A DNA stretch of 64,000 nt. Source: Paenibacillus turpanensis. Its GTDB lineage: Bacteria; Bacillota; Bacilli; Paenibacillales; YIM-B00363. The notes below the pieces were generated by a model, which worked only from the letters and a program-made list of their open reading frames with translations, did not search any database and was not told the DNA's origin. The stretch covers positions 62,001-126,000 of the forward strand of contig NZ_WTLI01000014.1 in the NCBI RefSeq assembly GCF_011421635.1, in the 5' to 3' direction. The position numbers and the translations under genes were made by a program. Shown here one piece after another: positions 48,329 through 56,674 of this stretch; position 1 is the stretch's first letter; each line of letters opens with the position of its first letter.

Positions 48329-49242
48329 TATTCCTCGTCCCCTTCAGGTCTCGTTGATCGTACAGTCAGCTCGGTAAAGTCCATGATCCAGGCATCCGGA
48401 ATGGCAGCCCTTGCCGGACGCGGGCTCGCAGGCTGCAGCGGAAGCGCTGCAATGCCTTGGTTCGGCGGCAGGCTGTCGGTGCAATGCATTCCTGCTTCCC
48501 GCCGGTCTGCCGCTTCCGGCTGGGTCTGCGCCGCCGCCTGCTGGGAGCCGTTCTTTCGGCCGCCAACTAATATTGCCGCCCGCAGGCCCGCCTGCCTGCC
48601 CATCATGATGTCTCCGCTCGTATCTCCGATGACGAGGGCGCGGTTCGGTTTAACAGCAAGCCGCTGGCAGGCCAGCAGTGCCATGTCCGGGTTGGGCTTG
48701 CCCCGGGCCACCTGATCGGTACCGATGACGGCCTGAAAATACGGACGCAGGCCTGACCATTCCAGATGCCGCTCGGCCATGAGGGTATCATCTGCAGTCA
48801 CCACCGCCAGCGGAAGACCGGCAGTGCGGCAAGCCTTCAGGAAGGCTTCAACGCCGGCTGTCGGCTTAACCGGGCGGAGCGTATTGATGGTTTGATTGAC
48901 CTTCTCAAACTGCTCCTGGACCTGCTGCACCGCCTCATTCCACGCCCAGCCCGATTGGTACAGCTGCCAAGCAAGAATGGCCTCCAGCTGCGAATTCGAA
49001 GCCATGGCCAGAGGCCCGGCTGGGTCATGCACCGGCAGCGGCTCCTCCAAGAAGCGGACGCCCAGTGCCGCAGCCCAATCGACACGCGGCTCGATTCGTT
49101 CGAGCTGCTTTGTCATCACCGCTGCCCACGTGCCGTACAGCGCTTGAAAATCGAGCAGCGTGCCGTCTTTATCGAACAGGATCGCTTCGATATCCCAGCT
49201 GCCTTCGCCTGAGCATATCCATGCGCATGCTTGATTCGTCAC
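48328..49242 (-). CDS. HAD-superfamily phosphatase
   Basis: A 304-residue hydrolase with motif I as ILFDKDGTLLDF, motif II as LAVVTADDT, the Lys of motif III in RGKPNPDM and motif IV as ALVIGDTSGDIMMGR, plus an alpha-helical cap between motifs I and II. It resembles phosphoglycolate-phosphatase-like monoester phosphatases. An unusual Ala/Gln/Pro-rich insertion (about residues 230-280) precedes the C terminus. The GTG at 49242 overlaps the stop of the PHP gene (GTGA). It probably removes phosphate from the product of the PHP enzyme. Confidence 0.88.
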   Translation of the reverse strand: MTNQACAWICSGEGSWDIEAILFDKDGTLLDFQALYGTWAAVMTKQLERIEPRVDWAAALGVRFLEEPLPVHDPAGPLAMASNSQLEAILAWQLYQSGWAWNEAVQQVQEQFEKVNQTINTLRPVKPTAGVEAFLKACRTAGLPLAVVTADDTLMAERHLEWSGLRPYFQAVIGTDQVARGKPNPDMALLACQRLAVKPNRALVIGDTSGDIMMGRQAGLRAAILVGGRKNGSQQAAAQTQPEAADRREAGMHCTDSLPPNQGIAALPLQPASPRPARAAIPDAWIMDFTELTVRSTRPEGDEE

Positions 49243-50759
49243 CCGCTCACCTGCTTCCACACCGTGGCAAGCGGCTCGATGGGATAAGCGTACACCGGAT
49301 TCACGAATGCGAGCAGCTCCCCGTCCTTCGTGCGCACTTCAGCCCGCAGCCAGCGATACTGACCGGCCGGCCAGCTTGCAGTGAAGCGGCAGGCAATGCC
49401 TGTCGCCGCCTGATCAACGCGCACGGCGCGGCCGCTCTCGATCCAGACGACACGAAGAATGTCGTCCGGCTTCACCGCCGATGCAGCGGCAAACGATTCG
49501 ATCGACAGCGTGTAGTCGATCGCAAGCTCCCACAACCGGGCCGGCTCGGAAGCGTCGTCTCCGGGCCGCAGCTCCCGGCCGTTCGCGCGAATGTCGAGCG
49601 ACAGCACAGGCCCTCGGCTCACGTAGCAGCGGCGGCGGCGCACCGCATCGAGCAGCGACTGCGGGCTGAGCCCGTCGCTCCAGACGTACGTCGCCGGATC
49701 GCCGACGATCGACGGCGTACCTCCCGGCGTATAGCTGTCGCCTGGAAGCATATGCGTATCGCTGCCGCCGATCCCGGCGAGCCGAATGCCCCGCGCCCAG
49801 CAGCGGTCCCATGCTTTCAGCGCCTGCTCGGCCGCTTCCGCATTACCCTCGTACGTCGGGTCATTCCAGATCTCCATCGCGGCGAATAAACTCATATCCG
49901 TGTCGGTGAACCGCCAATCCCATGGCGCCAAGTACGGATGATTCAAGCTGCAGACGGCGCCCTGAGCATTCGCTGCGGCCAAAATCCGGTTCATGCCCGC
50001 GCCGTCCTCCAGCGTCAGCCGGCCTTCTCGGTCATAAATATTGATCCACTCGCGGGCACCCAGCACATTAAAGTGACCGCGAGACCCGGTAATTTCTACG
50101 CCGGGCACGGCAAGCAGCCCCTCCTGCCTAGGCCACGCCGTATGCACCGTGTTATGCTCCGTCACCACGATAAAATCCAAGCCCTGCCGCTCGGCCGCAA
50201 GACGACTCAGCTGGCCCGGCGTCTGCTTCCCGTCGGACAGCAGCGTGTGCATATGAAAGTCGCCCTTGTACCAGCGCTGCTCTCGGTGGGCTGCCTCGCT
50301 AACATCTACGGCCACCTCGCCCGTAGACGTTAGCCACGGCACGCCCTCCGCAATCGGCAGCGTGCTCTCGGGCGCTTCCGCCCCGGGCCCGCCCCCGCTC
50401 TGCAGATCGATATCGATCTGCAGCCAGGCGCCCGCCTCGCGCGGCGGATACACAACCGCCTCCACCGACCAGGTGCCGGCGGAAATCGCTCCGGCCGGAC
50501 AGCCGATCGTGCAGCGCTCGCGCGCCTCGCTCAGCACGAGCCGCTCCGGCCGGTGCTTGCCAAGATACTGCACCCGCACCTGACCCTGCGGGTCGCGCAC
50601 AAACACATGCATCCACGGCAGCTGCTCGTATGCAATATGAAGGACGAGCTCGCGCACGCCCTCGCCTACCTCTACAGAATAAAAAAGCGCCCGGGGTTCG
50701 GGAAGAAAAGCTTCTTCCCGAACCGTTACGCGCTGTACATCCGCAATACGCTGCATCAT
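49239..50759 (-). CDS. PHP-domain metal-dependent phosphoesterase (CehA/McbA type)
   Basis: A 506-residue protein. The N-terminal 165 residues form a beta-rich domain; from about 168 the PHP metal sites appear as GDFHMHTLLSDG, VVTEHNT, SLNHPY and GGSDTHM, the arrangement of CehA/McbA-like hydrolases. There is no signal peptide, so it acts in the cytoplasm on imported material. Its ATG overlaps the stop of the solute-binding protein (TAATG) with GGGAG upstream. In this operon, cleavage of a phosphodiester brought in by the Ugp-like importer is the most economical reading. Carbamate or ester hydrolysis is the alternative from the family name. Confidence 0.87.
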   Translation of the reverse strand: MMQRIADVQRVTVREEAFLPEPRALFYSVEVGEGVRELVLHIAYEQLPWMHVFVRDPQGQVRVQYLGKHRPERLVLSEARERCTIGCPAGAISAGTWSVEAVVYPPREAGAWLQIDIDLQSGGGPGAEAPESTLPIAEGVPWLTSTGEVAVDVSEAAHREQRWYKGDFHMHTLLSDGKQTPGQLSRLAAERQGLDFIVVTEHNTVHTAWPRQEGLLAVPGVEITGSRGHFNVLGAREWINIYDREGRLTLEDGAGMNRILAAANAQGAVCSLNHPYLAPWDWRFTDTDMSLFAAMEIWNDPTYEGNAEAAEQALKAWDRCWARGIRLAGIGGSDTHMLPGDSYTPGGTPSIVGDPATYVWSDGLSPQSLLDAVRRRRCYVSRGPVLSLDIRANGRELRPGDDASEPARLWELAIDYTLSIESFAAASAVKPDDILRVVWIESGRAVRVDQAATGIACRFTASWPAGQYRWLRAEVRTKDGELLAFVNPVYAYPIEPLATVWKQVSG

Positions 50760-52132
50760 TACTTGGCTCCCGTCACTTTATCCAGCTCTTTTTGCGCCTT
50801 CTCCTTCGCTTCCTTCAGCGCCTTTTCCGCAGGGATATTCTCGATCTGCACCTTATCTGCGGCAATCTTCAGCGCATCGGTAATCTTCGCGCCGGTCGGA
50901 TCAATAAACGCGCTGGACGCCGTCTGCGCCTGCTTCAGCGGCACCTGGCTCTGCGGATTTTGGGCCGCGAACGCTTTATATGCCGGGTCCTCCATGGCCG
51001 AGCTGCGAACGGCAATATAACCCGTGTTCATCGACCAGAACGCCGTATTTTCCGTCTTCGAGAAGAACGTCAGCCACTTGTAAGCCGCCTTCTGCTGCTC
51101 CTCGGATACGCCGGCCGGAATGCCCGCCATCAGCGCTTGGGCGATCGGTGCCGCAGCATGGCTATTCCAGCCCGGCTGCGGATACGCCGCTACAACCGAG
51201 AAATCAAGATCGCCCTGGTCGCCGCTGGAGCCGGTATAGCCTGCCGCACGGCCCTGCATTACATCGTCAATCGTTTTGTACCAATATTCCCAGCCCTGCC
51301 CGCCGGAATGAATGCCCATAATCTTATCCTCATGAATCCATTTGCGGAACTGATCCCATGTCTCAATCCACTCCGGGCTGTCAATCAGCAGCTGCTTGCC
51401 GTCGTCGCTTACAAATTTGCCGCCGCGGCTCAGCGTCGCATCGGCCATATTTTCCCAGCCCCACATCGGCATCCAGCCGTACACCTTCACCTTGCCATTT
51501 TCCACAACATTCATCTTCTTGGCCGCATCGGCCAGGCTTTCCCACGTCTTAAATACGTCGGTCGTCAGGCCCGCCTTCTCCAGCATATCCTTGCGGTAGT
51601 ACAGCACCTGCGTCGTTCCGTACATCGGCAGGAAATACTGCTTGCCGTCAACGACCCCCTGCTTCAAGAAAGCCGGAACGAAATCGTCCGCCTTAAAATT
51701 CGGGTCTTCCTTTATCATGCTGTCCATCGCTACGAACAGGCCTTTTTTCGCCCAGTCATTCTCCTGCGTAAGCACAGCCGCCGGCGGCTTTTTGGAAGCG
51801 ATCGCGGCCTGCAGCTTCTGCTTCGTTTCATCGTATTTGCCCTGTACGACGCCTTTGACCACAACCTCGCTTTGCGACTCGTTAAACTTTGTAATCAACG
51901 TCTCCATATTTTCCCCAAGCTTGCCGCCGAGGCCGTACCAGAACTCGATTTCAACCGGTTGCTTCTTCGGTGCTGCCGCCTCTTCCTTGGCCGCCGTCGC
52001 CTCCGGCTTCGCATCGCTTGCCGCCGGCTTGCTCTGCTCCACTCCGGAGCATCCGGAAACCAGTGCAATGATAAAGCTGAGAAACAGTAAAATAATCCCC
52101 TTCACTCTCGTACCTTGAACGTAACGCTGCAT
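50759..52132 (-). CDS. ABC importer solute-binding lipoprotein (UgpB-like)
   Basis: A 457-residue extracellular solute-binding protein of the family that includes UgpB and sugar-binding proteins. The ATG at 52132 follows AGGAGAGGG; the frame stays open far upstream but without coding character. The leader ends in the lipobox LVSGC, and an Ala/Lys/Glu linker leads to the fold starting EIEFWYGLGGKLGENMETL. It lies 86 bases after the inner-membrane permease genes and overlaps the phosphoesterase. No ATPase gene is in the operon, so a shared MsmX-type ATPase must energise it. Confidence 0.92.
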   Translation of the reverse strand: MQRYVQGTRVKGIILLFLSFIIALVSGCSGVEQSKPAASDAKPEATAAKEEAAAPKKQPVEIEFWYGLGGKLGENMETLITKFNESQSEVVVKGVVQGKYDETKQKLQAAIASKKPPAAVLTQENDWAKKGLFVAMDSMIKEDPNFKADDFVPAFLKQGVVDGKQYFLPMYGTTQVLYYRKDMLEKAGLTTDVFKTWESLADAAKKMNVVENGKVKVYGWMPMWGWENMADATLSRGGKFVSDDGKQLLIDSPEWIETWDQFRKWIHEDKIMGIHSGGQGWEYWYKTIDDVMQGRAAGYTGSSGDQGDLDFSVVAAYPQPGWNSHAAAPIAQALMAGIPAGVSEEQQKAAYKWLTFFSKTENTAFWSMNTGYIAVRSSAMEDPAYKAFAAQNPQSQVPLKQAQTASSAFIDPTGAKITDALKIAADKVQIENIPAEKALKEAKEKAQKELDKVTGAK

Positions 52133-52218
52133 CTTCGTTCCCTCTCCTTTTTTACATCGAATTCGGTTGAAAAATGTTATGTATAAACGCTTTGTCTTTC
52201 TATGCTGTTTGCCGCCGG

Positions 52219-53061
52219 TTACCCTTTGTTCACGCCGAAGGAGTGACTCACCCCCTTCATCAGCAGACGCTGCGACACCGCAAACAACAGCAGCAGCGGC
52301 AATATGGTCAACGTGCTGGCTGCCATGACCAGCGGCCATTTCATCCCGTACGCGCCGCCCTCTACAAAAAAGCTGCGCAGCCCCGCCGACACGAGATGCA
52401 GGTCGGGATTTTTCGTAATGAGCGACGGCCAAAAATAATTGTTGTACATCTGAATAAATGTAATCAGACCGAGGATGACGAAGCTGGACCGGGCGAGCGG
52501 AAACGCCATCGTCCAAAGGATCCGCCAGTTCGACGCGCCGTCGATCTTTGCCGCCTCCACCAGCTCCTTCGGCAGCTGCAGAAACGCCTGACGCACGAAG
52601 AAAATCGAAAACACGCTGACCGCATTGGAAACAATCAGCCCGGCGTACGTGTCAATAAGGCCGAGATTTGACAAAATCACATACGAGGGCAAATACGTCG
52701 CCGACACCGGCAGCATGTAGCTCACCAGAATAATTAGGAACAACGCATTCGCCAGCGGAAAGCGCATATGCGTCAAGGCAAACGCCATCATCGCCGAATT
52801 GATCGTTTGGATGAGCACGATGATCGTCGCCACAAACACACTGTTAAACAAATACAGCCCAAACGGAGCCGCCGTCCACGCTTCAGCGAAATTGGCCCAC
52901 ATCGGCTCGGCCGGCCACAGCACCGGCGGGAAGCTCCAAATTTCATCATTCGTTTTTAATGAGCTGGTAAGCATCCAAAGAAACGGAAAGGCCATGACGA
53001 TCCCAAGCCCCAGCAGTACGATATGCCGAAGAGGAAGCATCAGCAGGCGAGCATTTTTCAT
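52219..53061 (-). CDS. ABC importer permease (UgpE/MalG type)
   Basis: A 280-residue permease with six transmembrane helices and the EAA loop EAAKIDGASNWRILWTMAFP that docks to the ATPase. It follows the first permease by 18 bases. With its partner it forms the channel of a sugar- or glycerophosphate-type importer. Confidence 0.93.
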   Translation of the reverse strand: MKNARLLMLPLRHIVLLGLGIVMAFPFLWMLTSSLKTNDEIWSFPPVLWPAEPMWANFAEAWTAAPFGLYLFNSVFVATIIVLIQTINSAMMAFALTHMRFPLANALFLIILVSYMLPVSATYLPSYVILSNLGLIDTYAGLIVSNAVSVFSIFFVRQAFLQLPKELVEAAKIDGASNWRILWTMAFPLARSSFVILGLITFIQMYNNYFWPSLITKNPDLHLVSAGLRSFFVEGGAYGMKWPLVMAASTLTILPLLLLFAVSQRLLMKGVSHSFGVNKG

Positions 53062-53079
53062 AGACGGTACAGCCTCCTC

Positions 53080-53964
53080 CTACTGCAAGTAATGAACGTA
53101 GCGTTTGCTGACCCACATCGAAAGCAGCGAGAACAGCGCGGAAATGCCGACAAGCACGAGCGCAATAGCGGATGCTTCCCCTACGCGGAATCCCTCAAAC
53201 GCCGACTGATAATATAAGTAGAGCAGTGTCCGTGTCGAGCCCGACGGACCCCCTTGCGTCAAAATGCTAATTTGGTCGTACGCTTGGAACGCTTCAATCC
53301 ACAGAATGATAAACAGAAAAAACGATGTCGGCGATAGGAGTGGAAGTGTAATGCGGGTAAAAATCCGCATCCGCCCCGCTCCATCCAATGAAGCGGCTTC
53401 CTTCAAGTCCTGCGGCACCTGCTGCAGCGCAGCCAAATAAAATATCATTGCCCAGCCGATGCTTTTCCACACCGACACGATCATGACCGCGGGCAGCGCC
53501 CAATCCGAGCTTTTTAGCCACTCGATGCTCGGGATGCCCATCATTTCTAAGAAAGCATTCGCCAATCCAACCCGCGGCTCAAAAATCCACGACCATACAA
53601 TTGAAATGGCGACCGTCGTCGTGATCCACGGGGAAAACAAAACCGCGCGATACACGCTGGACCCGCGCAGCTTCCCCTGCAAAAGACAGGCTAGGGCAAG
53701 ACCTCCCAGCATGACCGGAATGACCGTACCCGCGCCGAACATGAACGTCACCCGCAGCGCTTGGTAAAAGTCATCATTTTGCAGCAGCTCCGTGTAGTTT
53801 TCCAATCCGACCCACAGCTTGTCTGGGCTCATAAAATCCCAATCGGTAAAGCTTAAATAAACGACATAGGCCATCGGTGCGAGCCAAAATACGGTCAGCG
53901 GGATCATAGCAGGCAAGCAGAACAAGTATGCGGAGGGCTCCCCCAGCCGTTTGCGCCAATTCAT
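53080..53964 (-). CDS. ABC importer permease (UgpA/MalF type)
   Basis: A 294-residue permease with six transmembrane helices and the EAA loop EAASLDGAGRMRIFTRITLP. The ATG at 53964 lies eight bases after AAAGGAG; a GTG two codons earlier is less well placed. It is the first gene of the leftward operon, whose 5' region is shared with a divergent GbsR-type regulator. Confidence 0.93.
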   Translation of the reverse strand: MNWRKRLGEPSAYLFCLPAMIPLTVFWLAPMAYVVYLSFTDWDFMSPDKLWVGLENYTELLQNDDFYQALRVTFMFGAGTVIPVMLGGLALACLLQGKLRGSSVYRAVLFSPWITTTVAISIVWSWIFEPRVGLANAFLEMMGIPSIEWLKSSDWALPAVMIVSVWKSIGWAMIFYLAALQQVPQDLKEAASLDGAGRMRIFTRITLPLLSPTSFFLFIILWIEAFQAYDQISILTQGGPSGSTRTLLYLYYQSAFEGFRVGEASAIALVLVGISALFSLLSMWVSKRYVHYLQ

Positions 53965-54078
53965 CGACACGACTCCTTTGTTCAGTTTTTATTGAATACT
54001 CGGGTATTTCACTTTAAAATCAACAAAATATCTCCTAACGTTCAAAAAATATTGTACACTCGAAAGTGTGAAAAAGCG

Positions 54079-54135
54079 TAAACGCAGTGTTAACGCGGTT
54101 TTAAGATTTTTTTAATGGACAGCATCCGGTATAAT
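54079..54135 (+). promoter_or_regulatory. Pho-box-like array and -10 element between divergent genes
   Basis: Four hexamers spaced exactly 11 bases apart, TAAACG (54079), TTAACG (54090), TTAAGA (54101) and TTAATG (54112), resemble the PhoP repeat TTAACA with five-base gaps. A perfect TATAAT (54130-54135) follows 12 bases later, the layout of PhoP-activated promoters. It drives the regulator gene; whether it also controls the leftward operon is not clear. Leftwards, TACAAT at about 54052-54057 is a possible -10 without a good -35. Confidence 0.45.
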
Positions 54136-54175
54136 AAGAGGTAGTGTTCAATTTTTTTTGAAAGGAACATCGAGG

Positions 54176-54727
54176 GTGAGCGGATTGCATGAACCAAAAC
54201 CGGGAAAGCCGTCGTTAGAAGAGCTGAAGCAGGAAATCATTGAAGCCATCGCGGAAACGATGGATTTATACGGCGCCACACCTTCCGTGGGACAGCTGTA
54301 CGGAGTTATGTTTTTCGAGGACAAGCCGATGACGCTTGAGGAAATGAAAACCATGATGAGCATGAGCAAGAGCAGCATGAGCTACGCCGTGCGTACGTTA
54401 ATGGATTCGCGGATGGTGCACAAGCTGGAGGAAAAGCAGGAGCGCAAGGATCTTTATGTCGCGGAACATGATTTCTACAAAGCGTTCCAGTCGTTCTTCA
54501 CGACCAAGCTGCAGCGCGAAATCGACGTCATGACTGCGGCTGTGCACCGCGTACTGCCCGCCGTGAGGGACATGATTCTAAGCCTTGAGACGAGTGAAGA
54601 GGAACGGAATAAAGCCCTGCTTATCCATCATAAAATGGCTCACGCCCTCGACTATTACGAATGGCTTCAGCAATTCGTCGATCAGCTGGAGCAGGGGACA
54701 CTGTTTGCCCGCCCGGAGGAAAAATAG
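54176..54727 (+). CDS. GbsR/MarR-type transcriptional regulator
   Basis: A 183-residue winged-helix protein of the GbsR group, seen in LYGATPSVGQLYGVMFFED, MSMSKSSMSYAVRTLMDSRM and the charged wing EEKQERKDLYVAE. GbsR of Bacillus subtilis represses betaine-synthesis and choline-uptake genes and is released by choline. The start is probably the GTG at 54176, nine bases after AAAGGA; a TTG at 54158 would run through that site. It diverges from the importer-phosphoesterase-phosphatase-SMR operon and is the obvious candidate to control it. Confidence 0.88.
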   Translation: MSGLHEPKPGKPSLEELKQEIIEAIAETMDLYGATPSVGQLYGVMFFEDKPMTLEEMKTMMSMSKSSMSYAVRTLMDSRMVHKLEEKQERKDLYVAEHDFYKAFQSFFTTKLQREIDVMTAAVHRVLPAVRDMILSLETSEEERNKALLIHHKMAHALDYYEWLQQFVDQLEQGTLFARPEEK

Positions 54728-54740
54728 CCAGAAGGAAAGC

Positions 54741-55727
54741 TCACGCCTGCATCACCTGCGCAAACCAATAGTAAAACGGAATGCCTGCAATTAAATTGAA
54801 CGGCAGCGTAAGACCGAGGGCGGAGCCGATATATATGCCCGGATTCGCCTCCGGGATCGCATCCTCAATCGCCGCCGGCGCTGCAATATAAGAGGCGCTT
54901 GCCGTGAGCAGTCCCAAAATAAAAGCGCCGCCTAGCGACAGCCCGACCACCTTGGCCGCCACGACAATCCCCAGCATCCCGCCAACCAAAGGCAAAATAA
55001 AGGCAAAGAGAAACGAGGCGATGCGGTATCCCCGCAGCTGACGAATACTCTGCGTCGCAATCATCCCCATGTGAAGCAGGAAAATACATAATATACCATA
55101 AAACAAATCGCCGAAGAGCGGTTTTATTTTCGCCAGCCCCTCCTCATTTGCAACCAAACCGATAAAGATTCCACCCAGCAGAAGGAAAATGCTTTTACCG
55201 AAAAAAGCCTCCTTCACCGCATGCCCTAGCCCCGCCGCCTGCTTTCCGCTGCCTTTATGCTCCAGCCATTTATAGAGCACGATTGCCGAAATAATCGCGG
55301 GCCCTTCCATCACGACCAGGATCGCTGTCATGAAGCTTTCATACTCTATCTTCATTTTATCTAGAAAAGTGAGTCCGGCGACAAAGGTAACCGCGCTCAC
55401 CGAACCGTAATGTGCCGCGAGCGCAAGCGCGTCCGGGCGCGAAAACCGGAACACCTTTTTCACAAGAAAATACGTCAGCCCCAGCATGAGCAGGCAGAGT
55501 GCCAATGCAGCAATCCCTGTAACAACCATCGCGGCAAAAGAGCCCTGTTTCAGCTGGGTTCCTCCCTTGATGCCAATTGTAAACAAGATAATCATCGTAT
55601 ATCCGGTGTAAAATGCCTCCGGCACCTTTAGATCGGAATTGACCACCGTGGCCATGATCCCGATTAGAAAAAACAAGATCAGTGGAGATAGCAGGTTCAA
55701 GGTTGCGATTTCAATAATCAGATTCAT
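54741..55727 (-). CDS. SbtA-like sodium-dependent bicarbonate transporter family protein
   Basis: A 328-residue membrane protein with about ten helices, related to the SbtA/DUF897 family, recognised by AAHYGSVSAVTFVAG in the middle. The ATG at 55727 lies eight bases after AAAGGA; the open frame extends 32 codons upstream without coding character. Cyanobacterial SbtA imports bicarbonate with sodium; the substrate of the Firmicutes members is not known. It converges on the GbsR gene with 13 bases between stops and no visible terminator. Confidence 0.85.
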   Translation of the reverse strand: MNLIIEIATLNLLSPLILFFLIGIMATVVNSDLKVPEAFYTGYTMIILFTIGIKGGTQLKQGSFAAMVVTGIAALALCLLMLGLTYFLVKKVFRFSRPDALALAAHYGSVSAVTFVAGLTFLDKMKIEYESFMTAILVVMEGPAIISAIVLYKWLEHKGSGKQAAGLGHAVKEAFFGKSIFLLLGGIFIGLVANEEGLAKIKPLFGDLFYGILCIFLLHMGMIATQSIRQLRGYRIASFLFAFILPLVGGMLGIVVAAKVVGLSLGGAFILGLLTASASYIAAPAAIEDAIPEANPGIYIGSALGLTLPFNLIAGIPFYYWFAQVMQA

Positions 55728-55859
55728 GCGCTTTGTCCTTTCGTAATCCCACCATATCGGCAGGTCCCTCTCCCTATTATGGGACTCCACTCCTTTTCCC
55801 ATAACCTGTAGAACCCTTTTCATCTATTGCGGTTCGACAGCGGATTGCGACTGACTTTG

Positions 55860-55933
55860 ATAGTGCCCTTCTGGTATCCTAAAATCCCAGCAGACTGAAA
55901 AAGCACGATACCGCTGATGAGGGCTGGCACTAT
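55860..55933. repeat. Nested inverted repeats in an intergenic region
   Basis: ATAGTGCC (55860-55867) pairs with GGCACTAT (55926-55933), and inside it GGTATC (55873-55878) pairs with GATACC (55909-55914). The 74-base element ends 20 bases before the lipoprotein start. Confidence 0.55.
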
Positions 55934-55953
55934 GGAATCGGGATGTGGTTGCC

Positions 55954-56511
55954 ATGAGAAACAAATTGATCGCACTTCTCTTTGTATTTGGAATCGTTAC
56001 CCTAACCGCCTGCGGAACGTCCTTGCAGCAGGATCAACTCGGAGCCGCCGAGCAGCAGAAGTACTATGAGGCTTTGGAGGACATGGCCGATGCTGCCTCA
56101 GCCATCGTCGAGGTTGAGCTTACCGGAAAAAGCGACACCGTCAAACACCGCGAGGCAGATTTTAAAATAACGGAAGCCACGGTCAAACGGGTCATTAAAG
56201 GGGACGAGCAGTTGAAATCTACCACCGTTCGCATTTTGGAGGTGGCCGCCTTCGGCATGGATGATCATAAGAGAAACGTGCTGTTCTTGGAAAAATATGC
56301 AGGACCGGTCATCGACGACGCTTATATCGTGGCAGGGGTTTATCAGGGGAAGTTTAAGCTCGACAAGGATGACAAGCTGGTCTATGACGGGCATCGCAAT
56401 GGCGGTTTAAAGAGCTTTCAGTCCCAAATCGAAGGACTGCCTATGGCGGAGGCGGAAGCCAAAATCCAGCAGGCGATGCAAAATGCAAAGCAGCCAAAAT
56501 CGCTGCAATAA
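55954..56511 (+). CDS. Lipoprotein of unknown function
   Basis: A 185-residue protein with a signal peptide ending in the lipobox LTAC (MRNKLIALLFVFGIVTLTAC), so it is anchored outside the membrane. The mature part is a single small domain (about 35-165) containing IVEVELTGKSD and VFLEKYAG-like VLFLEKYAGPVID, with no catalytic motif I recognise. The ATG at 55954 has only a weak GGGATG site; a GTG three codons before is possible. It follows the nested inverted repeat and ends before a bidirectional terminator. Confidence 0.78.
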   Translation: MRNKLIALLFVFGIVTLTACGTSLQQDQLGAAEQQKYYEALEDMADAASAIVEVELTGKSDTVKHREADFKITEATVKRVIKGDEQLKSTTVRILEVAAFGMDDHKRNVLFLEKYAGPVIDDAYIVAGVYQGKFKLDKDDKLVYDGHRNGGLKSFQSQIEGLPMAEAEAKIQQAMQNAKQPKSLQ

Positions 56512-56613
56512 GCTGGAAGGTAACGGGGCAATCGCGCTGATTACTTCAGTTCGAAAACATGTGGTGCCAGATGGAGAAAAGGAACGGTGGGTAACCCGCT
56601 CATCCATGAGGCA

Positions 56614-56665
56614 TTAAAAAAATCGCCAGTCCGCCCTGCTTTGCAGGGGGCTGGCGATTTTCGAT
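56614..56665. terminator. Bidirectional rho-independent terminator
   Basis: AAATCGCCAG (56620-56629) and CTGGCGATTT (56651-56660) with an inner CTGC/GCAG pair, A run before and T-rich after. It separates the convergent lipoprotein and giant SLH genes. Confidence 0.85.
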
Positions 56666-56674
56666 TTCGGGATG

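Noticed and set aside
52133..52516. N-terminal extension of the solute-binding protein
   Set aside because: It would overlap the permease gene and destroy the lipoprotein signal, which begins at the ATG at 52132 behind AGGAGAGGG.
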